Shown: positions 46,926 to 60,100, counted from the stretch's first letter. The stretch: 64,000 nt of DNA from Geosiphon pyriformis (GCA_016748015.1 JAAOMT010000294.1:41399-105398), one strand, 5' to 3'. Translations and numbers: made by a program. Notes: generated by a model from the sequence alone, not told the origin.

Positions 46926-49080
46926 AGTTTATCAGAAAAACATAACTGCCAAACTAAACTAACCACTACACTAAAAAAAAATTCATAAAAGAAATCATTA
47001 ATTAAATTTTTGTTTATTATACAAAAACTCAACTAAAATTTTTAAATAACAAAATCTTTAGAAATTATCATTATTAACAGTTATTGAGCATTAAGTTATG
47101 AATTTGTTATTTGTTTTAAAACCCTAAATAATCATCTGTAATATTGTTTATAGTTAAGCAATTAACCAGTGTTATTAAAGATTTTTCTATTCTTTTTTTA
47201 ATATTATTAATGCTATTTTACTGTTAATTTTGCTATTAATAAAAGTCAGTAAACCTCTAATAAGTTAATTCTTTTTCTAAAATATTTTTTTATACTTTGA
47301 ACTATATATGCTGTTAAATTTATAATAGAATAACCAATTCTATGCAATTACTTATATAGTTATTTTACAGTAAAAATCAACTTTTTTACAAAAAATTTTA
47401 AAAATATGTATAATTATTTTGTAATAAAAATCAACTCTTTTACAAAAAATCTTAATTGTAGACTATCTAATAATATAAAAAAAAAAGAAAAAAAATATAA
47501 ACTAAAAAAAAATATAAAAAAATGTGTTAAAAAAGTTGTTTCACATTTAGATTTGGAAATTGTTAATAATTACTGAAATTAATAGCTAATTAATTTTAAA
47601 TTGTTAGTATAAAATAATCAATTTTGAACAAAAATAATTAAAAATTTTGTTTTTAAAATAAGTTTTATTGAAATTAATTTGTAAAGAAAATATTTAATAA
47701 AAAATTGATTTTAAGTAAAATAATTTTAATTAAAATATATTTTCTTAAAAAGAAAAGTTTTTTTTTATACAATTTGTTGTGATACTATTCTATAATCTAG
47801 CATTTTTTTTAAATATTTTGGTAACTAAAGATATATTTAGTTAAAGCACAGATTATTTTTGTAGATTATAAATTATATTAATAAACTATTAAATATTTTG
47901 TTAAATTATTAAATATTTTTGCAAATTTTGAATGCTATATAGTTTGGTATATTACATAATTTAATTATTGCAATTTTTAATTTTATTTGTGTTCTGTACA
48001 AATTAGATTATTAATTAAATAATAATTTAAATAATTTAATAAATTAATAAGTAATAAATTAAAATAATAATATATGCTAAATAATAATAAAAATTATAAA
48101 AATAATTTCATTTTAAATAATATTTTAAATTTTGGTTAATAATATTAACTAAATTTATATATTTATAGCAAAAATAAAATCTGAAAAATAACTACAATGA
48201 AATAAAAAAAAGCCATTATTACAGAGATATATACTATTAAAAATGTTTTAATAACAGTCAAAAAGATAAATAATTTATTTACTAATGATCTTAAAGCATT
48301 TCAAGAATGTTATCAAGAATTTGTTTCTACTTAAAAAGAACAAAAACAAAGATTAGCTGATCTTAACACTAAATTATATAATTACTATTTAATTTTTTGT
48401 TACTTTTAATATTATAATAAATATAATCTTTTGTTTAATCTATTTCTATAAATACTTTACTCTATTTTTAAGCTTAAAAAACTTTAAAAAAAGAATGTAT
48501 TAGATACAAAAAACATAATATTTTAAAAGTCAAATATAATTACTAAAATAAAACAATATCTTATTTATTCTAATTTTTAAAAAAATTAAAACTAAAATAA
48601 TACAATAACAACAATAAAAAAATATGCTCTAAAAGAGCACATACAAATAATTTTAAATTTAATTTAAAATATTCTAAACAATTTTTTGTAATTATAGTAC
48701 TCTATTTTTTTATAAAAATAGATTTTAAATTAGCTTTAGAAATTGTTATTATGATGTAAATTATTTATAGTTATCAAACAATTTATATAATTTTAAATTG
48801 TATTTAGTCTTCCAAGTTTAATAATATTAAAAAACTAAACTGTAAATATAATAAATTAAGTTCCTCTTTTTTACATTTATAGTTTAATTTTTTGAATTAT
48901 ATTATATTTTATAAAGTTATTAAAATTAGTCACTTTTATTATTAATCTTTAATTTTTGAATGCTGATCAATCAGATTTTAGCCAATCAGCAATCATTAAA
49001 ATCATGTTACTATATGATAAATTATCAAAGTATTATTATTTTCAGAAAAGCTTTCAATTAATATTAATTTAATCTTTAGA

Positions 49081-49923
49081 TGATATTACAGATATTTATT
49101 TGGGGTCTTAAAACAAATAACAAATCCATAACTTGGTGCTCAGTTAATATAATGGTGTTGATTTCTAAAAGTTTTTGTGATCTGAAAATTTTGGTGGATC
49201 TAAAGATTTTGTTGTGGAGTTCTTTGTATAATAGACAGAGATTCAGTAGTGATTGTAGTAGTTTTTTGGAATTGCAATTCTGTCCAATTTCTTTTTTAGC
49301 TTGGCAGCCAGATTTATTCTGGCAGTCATGCTCTTCTGATAAGCTATCTGTTAATATATATGTAATTCTACCCTTATTTCTGGGTCTTTTACCAGACTAT
49401 CTGTAACATCAATAATTTAGCACTTAATTTTTAATAAATTAGTAAAACCAAAAAAAATAACAAAAGAAAATAAAAAAAATAAAAAAAAATAAGAAATAAG
49501 CCAAGACAATTGCAAGTTAGTATTCCATCAATAGCTGTGATCAAGAGCTATTGTTTCAGTGTAATTAAATATCAAGTACTATCAACATGAAGTATTAATA
49601 GTAAGGAATAGATTAAGATGGTGAAGAATTATTTATTGATATTTGTGATGTAAAAGGTTGCTTAGATTAAATCTAAGCTAAGAGGTTTGTCTTTTTTTCT
49701 TCTAATGCTACTACTATATATACATAATTAATGTTCTATGAGATTGCTTATATTTCTGAGCAATGTGTTATAATTTCTTGAACAATGTGCTCTAATTTCT
49801 TAACATTGCTCCATATTGCTGAACAATGTACTATAATTTCTGATATTGCTCCACATTGCTGAACAATGTACTCTCTTATTAGTCTACTATTTTTTATCTT
49901 TGTTTTTTTTTTTATAAGTAACA
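49081..49923 (-). repeat. Left LTR (3' LTR of the element)
   Basis: Aligned by eye to the right LTR: shared blocks include 'atttatttggggtcttaaaa', 'aataagccaagacaattg', 'gatcaagagctattgtt' and 'gctactactatatatacat' (TATA-like, near 49710). It ends GTAACA. The 5' edge reads TGATATTACAG against TGTTACAG in the other LTR. The U3 part (49,735-49,870) holds repeats of 'gaacaatgt' absent from the other LTR. Confidence 0.85.
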
Positions 49924-49938
49924 TTATCTCTTCCTTTT
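49924..49938 (-). promoter_or_regulatory. Polypurine tract
   Basis: On the minus strand AAAAGGAAGAGATAA lies directly before the TGTTAC start of the 3' LTR, the normal place for plus-strand DNA priming. Confidence 0.75.
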
Positions 49939-50639
49939 AATATTAAGCTCCATCAAAATTCTCATTTTGAATTATGTTAAATACTTTTTTTTCAAGTAGT
50001 GTTTGTTCCACCTTACTCTTTATTTCTTCAATTTGTAAGTTGTTTATTCTTCCCTATTGGTTAATGATTATTGTTTCCATATTAAAGTGTAAAAATACTT
50101 CTGGGTAGTTTTGAAATATAGTGTGTAGTCAATAAATGGTCTTGATATGTAGTGTTAAGTTTGTTTTCTTTCTAATAATGTTTTCAATGTTTCAGATTAT
50201 CTTTTGATTGAAAATTCTCTTGAATTTGTCAAAATATAACTTCTGAATATCTACTTTTCGTTCCAATTGATAGTAGCAGTATGGTATTAGAAGTTGGTTT
50301 ATTTATTTGTTCTAATTTTTTTTTATTAGTTCTTCTGTTAGAATTATGATGATTATCTTTCTAAAAGTGTTTTTTACTTTCTCTACTATTTTATCTGACC
50401 AGTTTATTAATTGTTTTTGTAATTGCTGGTATGGTGTACTTTTCTCTTTTTGTTTGGTGTTTTAATAACAAATTGTTTGGTTATTGATGATAATTTCTAT
50501 GTTTACTTGCTGTTGACTTAAAGCCTGAAACAATTGTTAAGTTAAAGTGTGAATATAATTTGGTATTTTCATTTTTCTTTGTTGCTTTTGTTGTGTATAC
50601 CATGTCTTTATATACTCTTTTGGTTGTTCAATTTGATGT

Positions 50640-50955
50640 ATTTGGTTCAATAACTATGATTGGTTCCAAATCTCATGGAATCTTATCTGGTTGAACTAGT
50701 ATTCTCTGTGCTTCCAGTTGTGGAATATTACTGGTAGATGCTGGTACTATGTTTTGATATAGTTTCAGTCGATCTCCATGTGCTGCTTTGGTTAAAATTT
50801 TGTTGTTCAACCTTAATTTATAAGCTCTATTTTCTAAAATTTCTTCTATGTGAAATGGTTTGTCTCATTTGAAGTCAAATTTTCTATTCTATTGTTTTTT
50901 TACTTTGGTATAATATAAAAGTACTTTGTTTCCAATCCTGAATTTGATTAAATAT
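50640..50955 (-). pseudogene. Integrase C-terminal remnant
   Basis: On the minus strand the frame reads KFRIGNKVLLYYTKVKKQ, then FDFKWDKPFHIEEILENRAY and HGDRLKLY, the pattern of the beta-barrel region that follows the Ty3 integrase core. It begins immediately after the RT YLDD block, so RNase H, the zinc-binding region and the integrase catalytic core are missing. Confidence 0.65.
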
Positions 50956-52407
50956 CTTAGAGAACATATTAGTATCATCTAAGTAAACAACTATTGATTT
51001 CTACAGTAGTCCAGTATCGACAATTTTTATAAGCTGTTGGAATGTGGCTAGTACATTCATTAAGTCAAAAGGCATAACTTCAAATTTGAAATTTCTTTCT
51101 TGGATTGTAAAAGCTGTTTTCTTCTTATCTTCTGGTTTTATGGCTATTTGCCAGTAATAACTGTTTAAATCTAAAGTTGAAAATCATTTTTTTTCTCTAA
51201 AAGCATCAAAAAGTTCTTGGATCTTTGGAATTGGGTAGCTATCTCTTTTTGTTATTTTATTGAGTTTTTGGTAGTCTATACAAAAGTGGATTTTTCTATT
51301 CTTCTTACAGACTAGTACTACTGGCAATGACCATAAACTTATTAATGATTGAATTAATCTGTTGTCTAACATCTAATTAATTTTTTGTCAAATGATTTTA
51401 TGACTTGTTGGTGGTACTTGATATGCTTTTTGTTTGATTGGCAATGCGTCTCCAGTCTTAATCTGATGTTGGATTATGTTAGTTCTGCCAAATTCATTTT
51501 CACAAGCAAAAATGTTGTTGAAGTTGTTAAATAATATCTTAAGCTGCATATATTGTAATAGGTCTAGATTTCTCAAGTTCATCTGTTTCAATTGTTTTGA
51601 TTGAAGCAGATAACATTTTTTTTGTCCATAGATTGTTTGTGATGTAATATTTACATATCTGCAAAGCTGTAGAAAATTTAAAATAGGGTTTGGTGGTTGT
51701 TTTTCAACTTCAGTACTTAAATATCTGATGGTAATTTTTTTTGGTATTTCAATGACATTTTTAGTTATGTTGTAAATAGAAGTTTTGATGTATTTAGGGC
51801 TTTTGGCTGGTATGTAAAGATTGGTAAATCCAATTTTTCTTAATTCACAAATTGTAGCTTCTGTTTCAAATATTTGGGCCTGGTTCTTTACTTTTCTTTC
51901 TATGGCTAACATGTACTGATTATATAGTGGAATAGAGATTAATTGATGAATAAAAATAATTTCTTCCTTGTCAATAATCTTTTCCTCTGCCATATTGACT
52001 GGTACATCTATTCTATCCATAAATCTAAATCCTTGTATCCCTCTTGCTGTTATTCTTAATTCTTTCCTTTTTTCTACTAACACTAATTGAGCTATTTTAA
52101 CTAAAGGCAAGAATATTGCCTGTGCTATTTTTTTGTTTGGCTTTATAATATAAGCCTTTTCTGAATTATTTTGTAGCATTATAATAATATTTCTTATATA
52201 TCCTGCATTAATTATTCCTCCTCTGATGTTGATTCCTCTTTTTGCTAGATTACTCCTTAATACTAGTTGAATTATTGTTGTTGTTAAGATTTCCAGTACT
52301 ATTTTAAGATCAATGCATGTGTGTGAGTGTGGTTTTAATTTGATGGCATCTTTTCTTGAATATCTTAGATTAAACTCAACATCAGTATTATATGCATGTT
52401 TTGGCAT
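50956..52407 (-). pseudogene. pol remnant: dUTPase-like domain and reverse transcriptase
   Basis: Frame 52407-51388 (339 residues) starts with a dUTPase-like domain at residues about 4-134 (52398-52006). Its five motifs are in order: NTDVEFNLRY (motif 1), LRSNLAKRGI (2), GGIINAGYIRNI (3, with Asn where the catalytic Asp is usual), PNKKIAQAIF (4) and RGIQGF (5). Next come a linker and the Ty3-type approach to RT (FGRTNIIQHQIKTGDALPIK). After two in-frame stops the same frame continues with LPVVLVCKKNRKIHFCIDYQ and KLNKITKRDSYPIP, a further stop, FSTLDLNSYYWQI and the catalytic YLDD at 50974-50985. dUTPase would keep uracil out of the cDNA; this copy is inactive. Confidence 0.75.
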
Positions 52408-52431
52408 AATATTTTTATCATTATTGCTGAA

Positions 52432-54250
52432 CTATTTTAGTTTCTGCTCTTTAATAAGATTAGAGAGCGCAATGTATTGTTTGGGATTTGAATTGTAGTT
52501 TGAATTATTGTTATTTTGGTTGCTATATTGAATGGTGCTGGAACCATTGTTATTGTTGTTGTCATTGTTAAAGTTTGAATTGAGATTGAAATTTGATTCC
52601 AATTCTACTGTGCAGCTGCTGATTGGTTCTTTTTTCTCTGGGATTATGTAGATTATGTGTGGTGGTGGATTGTAAATGAGATCACAATTATTACAATATT
52701 CAAAATTGCTGGGAATTAAACAATATTGGCATAATCTAGTATTCAACTGTTCTAACTATTGTTTTTGCTTTTCTTTTGTTAGTAATGCTTGTGGAATTCT
52801 TTAGAGTCATCCTCAATATTATTAAAAATGTCAAAAGTTTGAACATATTCGGGTTTTGAAAGTGATAAGGGGTTGTTCTTGATTTTCAGTAATTCACTGG
52901 TTGTTGTGCTTTCTGCTTTCACACTCACTATTTTCTAAATCTTATGTTCATTATGGAGATATTCTTCCAATTATCACAATGTTTTTTTCCACATGTTGTT
53001 GATTGGAGTTTTTTTGTGTATTCAGTTGTTTATTAAGATAGTATATTAACATATTTCATCACACATTCTTCTATATCCAGAAATGTTATTCCATATTCTT
53101 TTATCAAACAAGATGGTTTCATAGGCAAGACAAGGCTTATTATCTCATTTTTTTTGTTTTTTTGGTCGTCCAAACCATTCAAGAACACAAGAATAACAAT
53201 AAAATTTTGTTGCCATTGGGTATTCTTCATCATCATCACAACATGCATCTATTGATGACAACTTCTTGTCACAATCAATACACACCAGTTTTGGTCAGTG
53301 ATAGTTAGATGGTTGTAGTAGAGTATAGATATATAAAATATAAGTTGTAATGATTGCTGGTACTGGCTTTTCTTCTTTCTCTTTTCCTTTTCTTTTTTTG
53401 GTTTCTTCCCACTTTTAATTTGGTGTCTACTTGTTCTAATTGTTATTAATCCACAATATTTAATTGTTGTTTCAAATAAGTTCCTCTTTTCACTTTTTTT
53501 TTTCTTTGTTATCTTATGAAAATATGAGTAATAGTTCATTGTAGTTGTTATCAGCCTATAAAACTTAATAGGCTTTCCAGATAGGTTTATTTTCTTTTTT
53601 TTTTAGCTCAATCAATGATTGCTTTCTTTGAAAAGCTTTAAAATGACCACAGATGGCAGGTGTGCAAGTATGCTGTCCATTAAAATTCAACTGGAGTTTT
53701 GCATGTTCCAATCAAGAATGGCATTGGTTTTGGACAGCCAATTATTTCCAACAAGAGCTTAATACTGAATGGCTTTTATGACTAATACTTTGATGGATAT
53801 AATGATGCTATTGACTTTAAATGAGAAGTCATTGATTTTACTGATTGAAGTCTTTGTCATTCCATCAGTAGTGATAATTCAGGTGCTGGCAGTATGATCA
53901 ACTTAATAACCTAATTAGTTTATAAGTTGTCAGATAATAATGCTGCTTGCTGACCCACTGTTCAAGATTAATTTGATGGAATAATTATCAGTTTTAGCAT
54001 TGGTGTACATTGCAGTTATGGGTTTTTTTTTAAGGGCAGCACCACTAAAAAGAGGCATTTTAAACTGTTTCTCAAGTTCAAATAAAAAGATGGCTGCTAA
54101 CACGTTGTTATTAGTGACGGTTGCTGGTAAAATTTTGTTAATAAGTGGTTTTTGGTTGGTTTTTAAGTTGTTGAATAAGACGTTTTTTAGGATAACCAGA
54201 AGACTTAAATAGTTCTGGGAACTCAGATTTTGGGTGTATCTATTTCCCAA
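52432..54250 (-). pseudogene. Protease and cysteine-rich region remnant
   Basis: On the minus strand an aspartic-protease block reads KLILNSGSASSII near 53,930-53,970, with Asn where the catalytic Asp of D-S/T-G is expected. After stops, a cysteine-rich stretch reads CIDCDKKLSS and CYSCVLEWFGRPKKQ near 53,280-53,140. Frame 52746-52432 then holds CQYC...CNNC (residues 6-21), a likely zinc-binding module, then an Asn-rich run and a stop just before the dUTPase-like frame. The function of the cysteine-rich part is unknown. Confidence 0.6.
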
Positions 54251-54599
54251 ATTTTTTAGACATGATTCTGAAGGTTGTTAGAATGTGCTGAAAATCAGTT
54301 AATAAACAACCATCACCAATTTCCAGTTTTGTTAGATGGTTCTCAGCCTTTGATTTCTATTGGGCATAGTCATTTGTGACAGTATTTGAATGAGTTGCAA
54401 TTAATAAATTAGTTGTGGCTACAGTGGTTAATATATTACAGATATTGCCAGTTAATATATTAGAGGTATGTATATTGGTTGTTGTAATATTTGAGTATAA
54501 TTAGGTTGGTACTAATCTTGATTTAAGTAGTAATTTGGTGTTTGAAATCTGTGATCAGAGTTTTGATATTGATTTTCCGATTATGAGTTATTGCTATAA

Positions 54600-56313
54600 A
54601 CTTGGCAGCTAGCTTTAATGTGACTTTGTTTACCACAATTGTAATAAACATGTGTCTCTAATTGCTATGTTTGATTGGTTAATAATGATAGGCATGTCTG
54701 ATTTTAGAAATGATTTGAGTTTCTTGAATTACTATGTTGTTGTAAAGATTGATAGATTGTCTAATTGTTAATTAAGTATTCCTCAATTTTCTGATTGATT
54801 GAATCACTGAATTGTTTCAATTTGAAATCCTATTTAGATAATCTGTTTATTACTAAATTTACAGCTTGGGTATGATTAGCTTTGAGTTCAGCTGATTCAA
54901 AGTTTCTAGTATATATAACTGCTGCTTGCAAGTCAACTGGATGTAATAAATGTACACATTAAAAGATGTTACTGTACAGACCACAGATAACTGGTTCAAA
55001 ATTTGTGGTGCTGTGAAATAATTGGCATCAATGGCTTGAATTTGGCACAGATTCCTGTAGAAATGTTCTAGATAAGTAGTGACTGCTTCACTTTTTCCTT
55101 GCTTGATGGTAGTAAAGATATTTGCCAAGTGGTTAATGCTATTATTGTTACTAAAATATCTCAAAAATTCAAGTTTGAATTCTTGAAAAGTTTGTGGTTT
55201 GACAGCTAAACTCTGATACTATGAATTAGTAATATCTTGGAAAAAATAGGGAATTGCTTGAAGAACTCTGCCATCATTTCATTTATTGGCTGTAATGGCT
55301 TTTTCCATATCATTGAGCCATACTTGGGTGTTGTCCTCTTCGCTAGTAAATTTCTTAATTTTGGCAATGGGTGTATAGGCCATTAGTGCTAATAGTAATT
55401 GTTGTTGTGATTAAGGTTGAGGTTGCTGTTACAGTTGCTGCTGGGATGGTGGTTGTGACTGTTGCTGTTGCTGTTTAACAATTGGTAGGACTGGTGATGA
55501 GTCAATCATGATTACTGGAGGTAAGTTTTGGGCAACAATAGGGATGGTATTTGGATTGTTCTGATTTTGCTAAGTTGGAATAATCAAGGTTTGAATTTCC
55601 GGATTTTCAAAAATTGGATTTTGCTTATTAATTTCTTGATTATTATTTTTTTCTTTCTCAGAATTAATTATTTCTCAAGAACTAATGGTTCTAAAATCTG
55701 GTTGTGGTGATAGTAATCAAGTTTCTGATAGTATTGGAAATCATAATTTAAATCTCTCAAAATAATTGCTGTATGTTTTTAGTAACTCTGCTTTCTTTTG
55801 TTTACTTTAGAATGGAATTCTGTTTAATAGTGTTGTTGCATTTATGGTAAATACACCTATTAATGTTATATTGATAGTGCTTCTGAGTGTGTAATAGTAT
55901 GATGAATTAGCAAGTAAGTTGACTCTCTGTTTCTTTCAAATAGGTAATTGTATTTGCTTTGGAGTTCTTGCTAGTGTTTGCAATCTTTTTTTTTCTTTGT
56001 CAGCAAAGATGATAAAGAATCTTTGTTTAGTATATTTTTCTATTTCTCTATTTATTTTTGTAATTAGTGGTGCAAATAAATAATTCTGTAATAGTGTAAT
56101 GCTTTAGAGTAGTTCACTGAAAAAATTGTTGAAGATGGATTTTGGATCTTCTTGGCCTTTCAAATGATATATTATTCTTTCATTAATGTAGTAATTAAAA
56201 GCTGATTTTGTTGGCCAACTATTATTTGTTAATATGAGATAAGTGTAATAATATTGAAATAAAGATTTTGCAAATCTCAAATGGTTTGTTCCTGTTTCTT
56301 TGAATTCTGCCAC
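54600..56313 (-). pseudogene. gag remnant
   Basis: The first Met of the element frame is at 56313 (MAEFKETGTNHLRFAKSLF). After stops, a Gln-rich stretch (about 55,500-55,390) leads into a retrotransposon-gag domain with RYFSNNNSINHLANIF and VTTYLEHFYRNLCQIQ (55164-54859). A zinc-knuckle remnant YYNCGKQSHIKASC, with the first Cys replaced by Tyr, lies near 54,610-54,650. Gag would form the particle and bind RNA. The number of stops shows long decay. Confidence 0.7.
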
Positions 56314-56360
56314 TGTTTTAGATAAGTACTGTTAGTGCTGGTTCTCTGTTAAATTAAATT

Positions 56361-56375
56361 TCACAGGAAGCACCA
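56361..56375 (-). promoter_or_regulatory. Primer-binding-like site
   Basis: On the minus strand, two bases after the 5' LTR end (TGTAACA), TGGTGCTTCCTGTGA begins. The TGG start and position fit a tRNA primer site; which tRNA was not determined. Confidence 0.6.
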
Positions 56376-56377
56376 AA

Positions 56378-57181
56378 TGTTACAGATGATTATTTGGGGT
56401 CTTAAATCAAATAACAAATCTGTAACTTGGTGCTTAATAACAGATATAATTGGTAATATTTGAAGATTTTAGTAATCTGAAGATTTTGGTTGAATCTTTT
56501 GTATAATAAACAGAGATTTAATAGTTTTTTTAATAGTCTTTTAGAATCACAATTCTATTAATTTTTTTCTTGGCTTAGTGGCTGGCAATCTTCTGGTAAG
56601 TAATCTATTATCTCAATGTTTTATCCTTTTACAGAAGTTTTTTACCAGGCAATCTTTGACATTAATAATTCAATGCTTAATTCTTAATTAATTAGTCAAC
56701 AACAAGAAAACAATAAAAAAAAAAAAAGAAAATATGATAACAAATAAAAAAATAAGCCAAGGCAATGAATGTTAATATCCTGTCAATAACCATGATCAAG
56801 AGCTATTGTTCTAACATAGTTAAGTATTGGCAACTATCAATATGAAGTGTTGATAGTAGAGAGTGAATTAAGATAGCATATAATTATTTATTAATATTTG
56901 TGAATTTAGAAGATTGCTTAGATAAAATTTAAATTGAAAAATCTGTTTTTTCTGCTTTTAATGCTACTGCTATATATACATATTTAAGATTTTTCAATTC
57001 TTCTATTCTTCCTGTCAGGAATCCTAGAATTATTGGAATTCTGCAATTCTTTGTATAAGAATCTTGTAATTCCTGGAATCTTGTAATTCCTCTGAAAAGA
57101 ATCTTAGAATTTTATATTTACTATGTTTACTTCTGATTGGCTAGTATATACTACTATAATTTTTATCTTCTATGAGTAACA
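56378..57181 (-). repeat. Right LTR (5' LTR of the element)
   Basis: Bounded by TGTTAC and GTAACA, a short inverted terminus. Its R/U5-side part aligns with the left LTR; a TATA-like 'gctactgctatatatacat' lies near 56,965. The U3 part (56,985-57,120) carries repeats of 'gaatcttgtaattcctg' that the left LTR lacks. Confidence 0.87.
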
Positions 57182-60100
57182 ATATTAAAAAAATTTCAGA
57201 TAAATATATTTGATTTGGGTTTTTAACAAATATCTTGAAAACATCATTTTTTATTTTATTTAAGGCTATCTGTATTATTAAGTTTAAAATATAATTAAAG
57301 CATTAAAATTGAAAATTCTTTGAATTCTATTGAATGTTTTTCTTTTCTAATTTTTTTGCTAACTTTTTTATGAAAATATTATTATTTACAGTATTATTAA
57401 AGATAATAGCAAGAAGCTGTTTAAAAAAAATTATATTATAACTAATAAAATTGATAGTAAATTTGTATAAAAAAGAGTAAGTATAACTTTTTCTTAAACT
57501 TTTTGGTTGAAAATTTGGCAAAACAATAATAAAAACTATATAAACTAATATTAAGAAAATATAGTTTTTGATAATATGAACACTGTAGTAATTTTAAGTC
57601 TTAAATAATATTAATACCAAAAATTCAGCTTTAAAGCAATGATAAAAACCAATTTAAGCCAATATTAAGAAAACACAATTTTTGATAATATAAGTATTAT
57701 AATAACTCTGAGTTTTAGATGATACTAATATACTATATAATATATTAATTTTTTTATTGGCTATTAACTAATCCAAATTTATGTAAGAATATATGTATGT
57801 ATTTTTGATATAATTTTATAATTTTTTAATACTTAAAAAATTTGTTCACAATTTTTATTCTATTATGTTATTTACTCATTAATCCAAAATCAATTATTGT
57901 TTATTAAAAGTTCCAATTGTTATTAATATAATAAGCAGTAATAGAAATAAAAACTTTGTTATTAAAAAATGTTCAAAGATCTAATGTAAAAGAAATTTTG
58001 GATTTAATAGTATCTAAGTATATTTATTATATTATAAGTATAAATAAAAAAAAAACATTTCATAATAAAAATAATACTTACTTTTAATTTTTGTTTACTC
58101 AAAACATAGAGTTTTATGACTCTATTTTTAATTATATTGGCACAAACAAGTTAAGAAATAGGATTTAAATATTGAAATATTTTAATTAATTTAGAGTTTT
58201 CTACTGTAAAAAGTGATTATTAACAGTTAATAAGCCCAATAGTAATCATGTTGTAAAGTTTTTTATTATCAACATTAATAACAGTTACTACAGAAAACTA
58301 AAGCAGTTTTTTAGTTAGATTGGCCAAAAATTATAAAACAAAATAACAATCTCATTTATTAAAATATTTTTTTAATTGATTCATAATTTTTCTAAATATT
58401 TTGTTTTTTTTTATAATATTTTTTTATTATAACATATATTGTTTAGTGAAAAGCCTTTAAATAGTATTATAAAAGTTTGGTAGTATTTGTAATTTTGTAA
58501 GAAAATAGTTTATGCATATATTTTAAGATTGTATATTTTGCTGTTTTTTTTTGTTCATTCAAATTTATCAAAATAGTTTTATATTTTATTTTAAAAACTA
58601 TATTTACCAAATATATTAATTTGAACTATTTAAGTTATCAAATTTTATTATATTAAATTTTAAATCTTTAATAAAATTAGATAATACTAACAATAAATTT
58701 ATTTTAATAAGTTAAAGAGTAGAATTGTTATATATATAGTTTTATATATTTTTTTAACTAATTATAGTAATTAAACAAAATAATAATTAATAAACAAATA
58801 ATACAAGTTATATTTTTTTTTAATTTTATTAAACTTAAACAAGTTTATAAACTTTGAACCAAACTTAAACCAAATTTAGATTTGTCAAAAAGATTCAATA
58901 TCAAACTTAAACTGAATCTACTTTGAAAAATTGGTTCAGTTTAAGTTCAGTTCATAATTTGAATTAAATTTGAACAACATTCAAAGTTTGGTTCAGTTTG
59001 GTTCAATTAGAACTCTATTTTCAAAACCATTAATTTTTGAAAACAATTTTTTGACTGTAATAAGTTTGTTTTAAGAAAACTTTTCAATAATATTATCAAA
59101 CTAATATCCAAAATAAATAAATTCTTAACAGAAACATTAACCAGATTTTTTAGAAAGAAAAAAAGAGCTAATAGAGTATTTAACAAGATATTATCATTAT
59201 TTTTACTTAAAAAATTGATCTTTTTTAAAAATGTTTTCAATGCTTTTTTGGTCTTTATTTGTAAATTTTTTAGTATTTGGTTGGAATTTTTTTTATTAGA
59301 AATAATCTTTTTATTATAATCAATACTGGTTTTTTTACCAAACACTTTTTTTGTATATTAATACTATTAAATTTAGTAATATTACTAGTTTTAAAGTTTC
59401 AAGAGTAACCACTTAAAGTCTTTGTAAAAATTACTTTATTATTATTATTGTTATTCAAAGTATTATTTTTTCTCTTTTTTCTTAAAAGAACATATTTGTT
59501 ATTATTGTTAAAACCAGAATTTTTAATAAACTTCTTTATAATAATGATACTAAAACCAACAATAATCTTGTAATTAAGCAAAAAAGATTTGGATTTATTG
59601 TATTAAATGATTAAAAAACTTCTTTTTAATAAATGTATTTTTTAATAGATTTTTAGGTTTAAAAAAGAAAAAAGCTTTTTTTCTAAAACATATTATTGAA
59701 AAAAATAAAGTAAAACCAAATCTGAACAAAATTAAAAAAATTAAAATTTTTTTTCTTTAATCAATTTTTGTGAACTATAAAAATTTTAAAACTCATTAAA
59801 TATTACTGTCACTTTATTAAAAATTTTTTTACTACTTGTTTTTAAAATATGTATTGTATATTTAAAAAACTAAACAATAAAAAGTTTTTAATTATTTCAA
59901 GTACTAATTTATCAAAGCTTTAATCTTAATATATCTAAATTTTAATAAACAGTTTATTGTAACTATTAATACATTAAAAAATACTCTTGAAGCAGTTTTA
60001 TTTTAAATTGGGCCAAATAATAGAAAACATCTAATTATTTATATTAACAGAAGTATTAGTATAGCTGAAAAAATATACAGTACTATAAACTTAAGATGTT

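Larger units (their letters stand above)
41741..49080. other. CpG-poor AT desert with decayed repeats
   Basis: About 7.3 kb of AT-rich DNA between the two retrotransposons, with stops in all frames. It holds copies B and C of the dispersed repeat and a short minisatellite at about 46,344-46,455. A recognisable protein could not be read in either direction. Confidence 0.6.
49081..57181 (-). mobile_element. Decayed Ty3-type LTR retrotransposon with dUTPase domain
   Basis: Two related LTRs (49081-49923 and 56378-57181) bound an 6.45-kb interior that reads on the minus strand as gag, protease, cysteine-rich region, dUTPase-like domain, reverse transcriptase and, after an internal deletion, an integrase C-terminal region. 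A primer-binding-like site sits next to the right LTR and a polypurine tract next to the left LTR, both in the expected places. Stops and the deletion make it inactive. No clear target-site duplication was found. Confidence 0.85.

Noticed and set aside
49070-57195. Target-site duplication of the Ty3 element
   Set aside because: The bases flanking the two LTRs do not match, and the left LTR edge is itself altered.
59007-59581. Lys/Asn-rich minus-strand frames
   Set aside because: Composition follows the AT desert; no motif and no splice structure.
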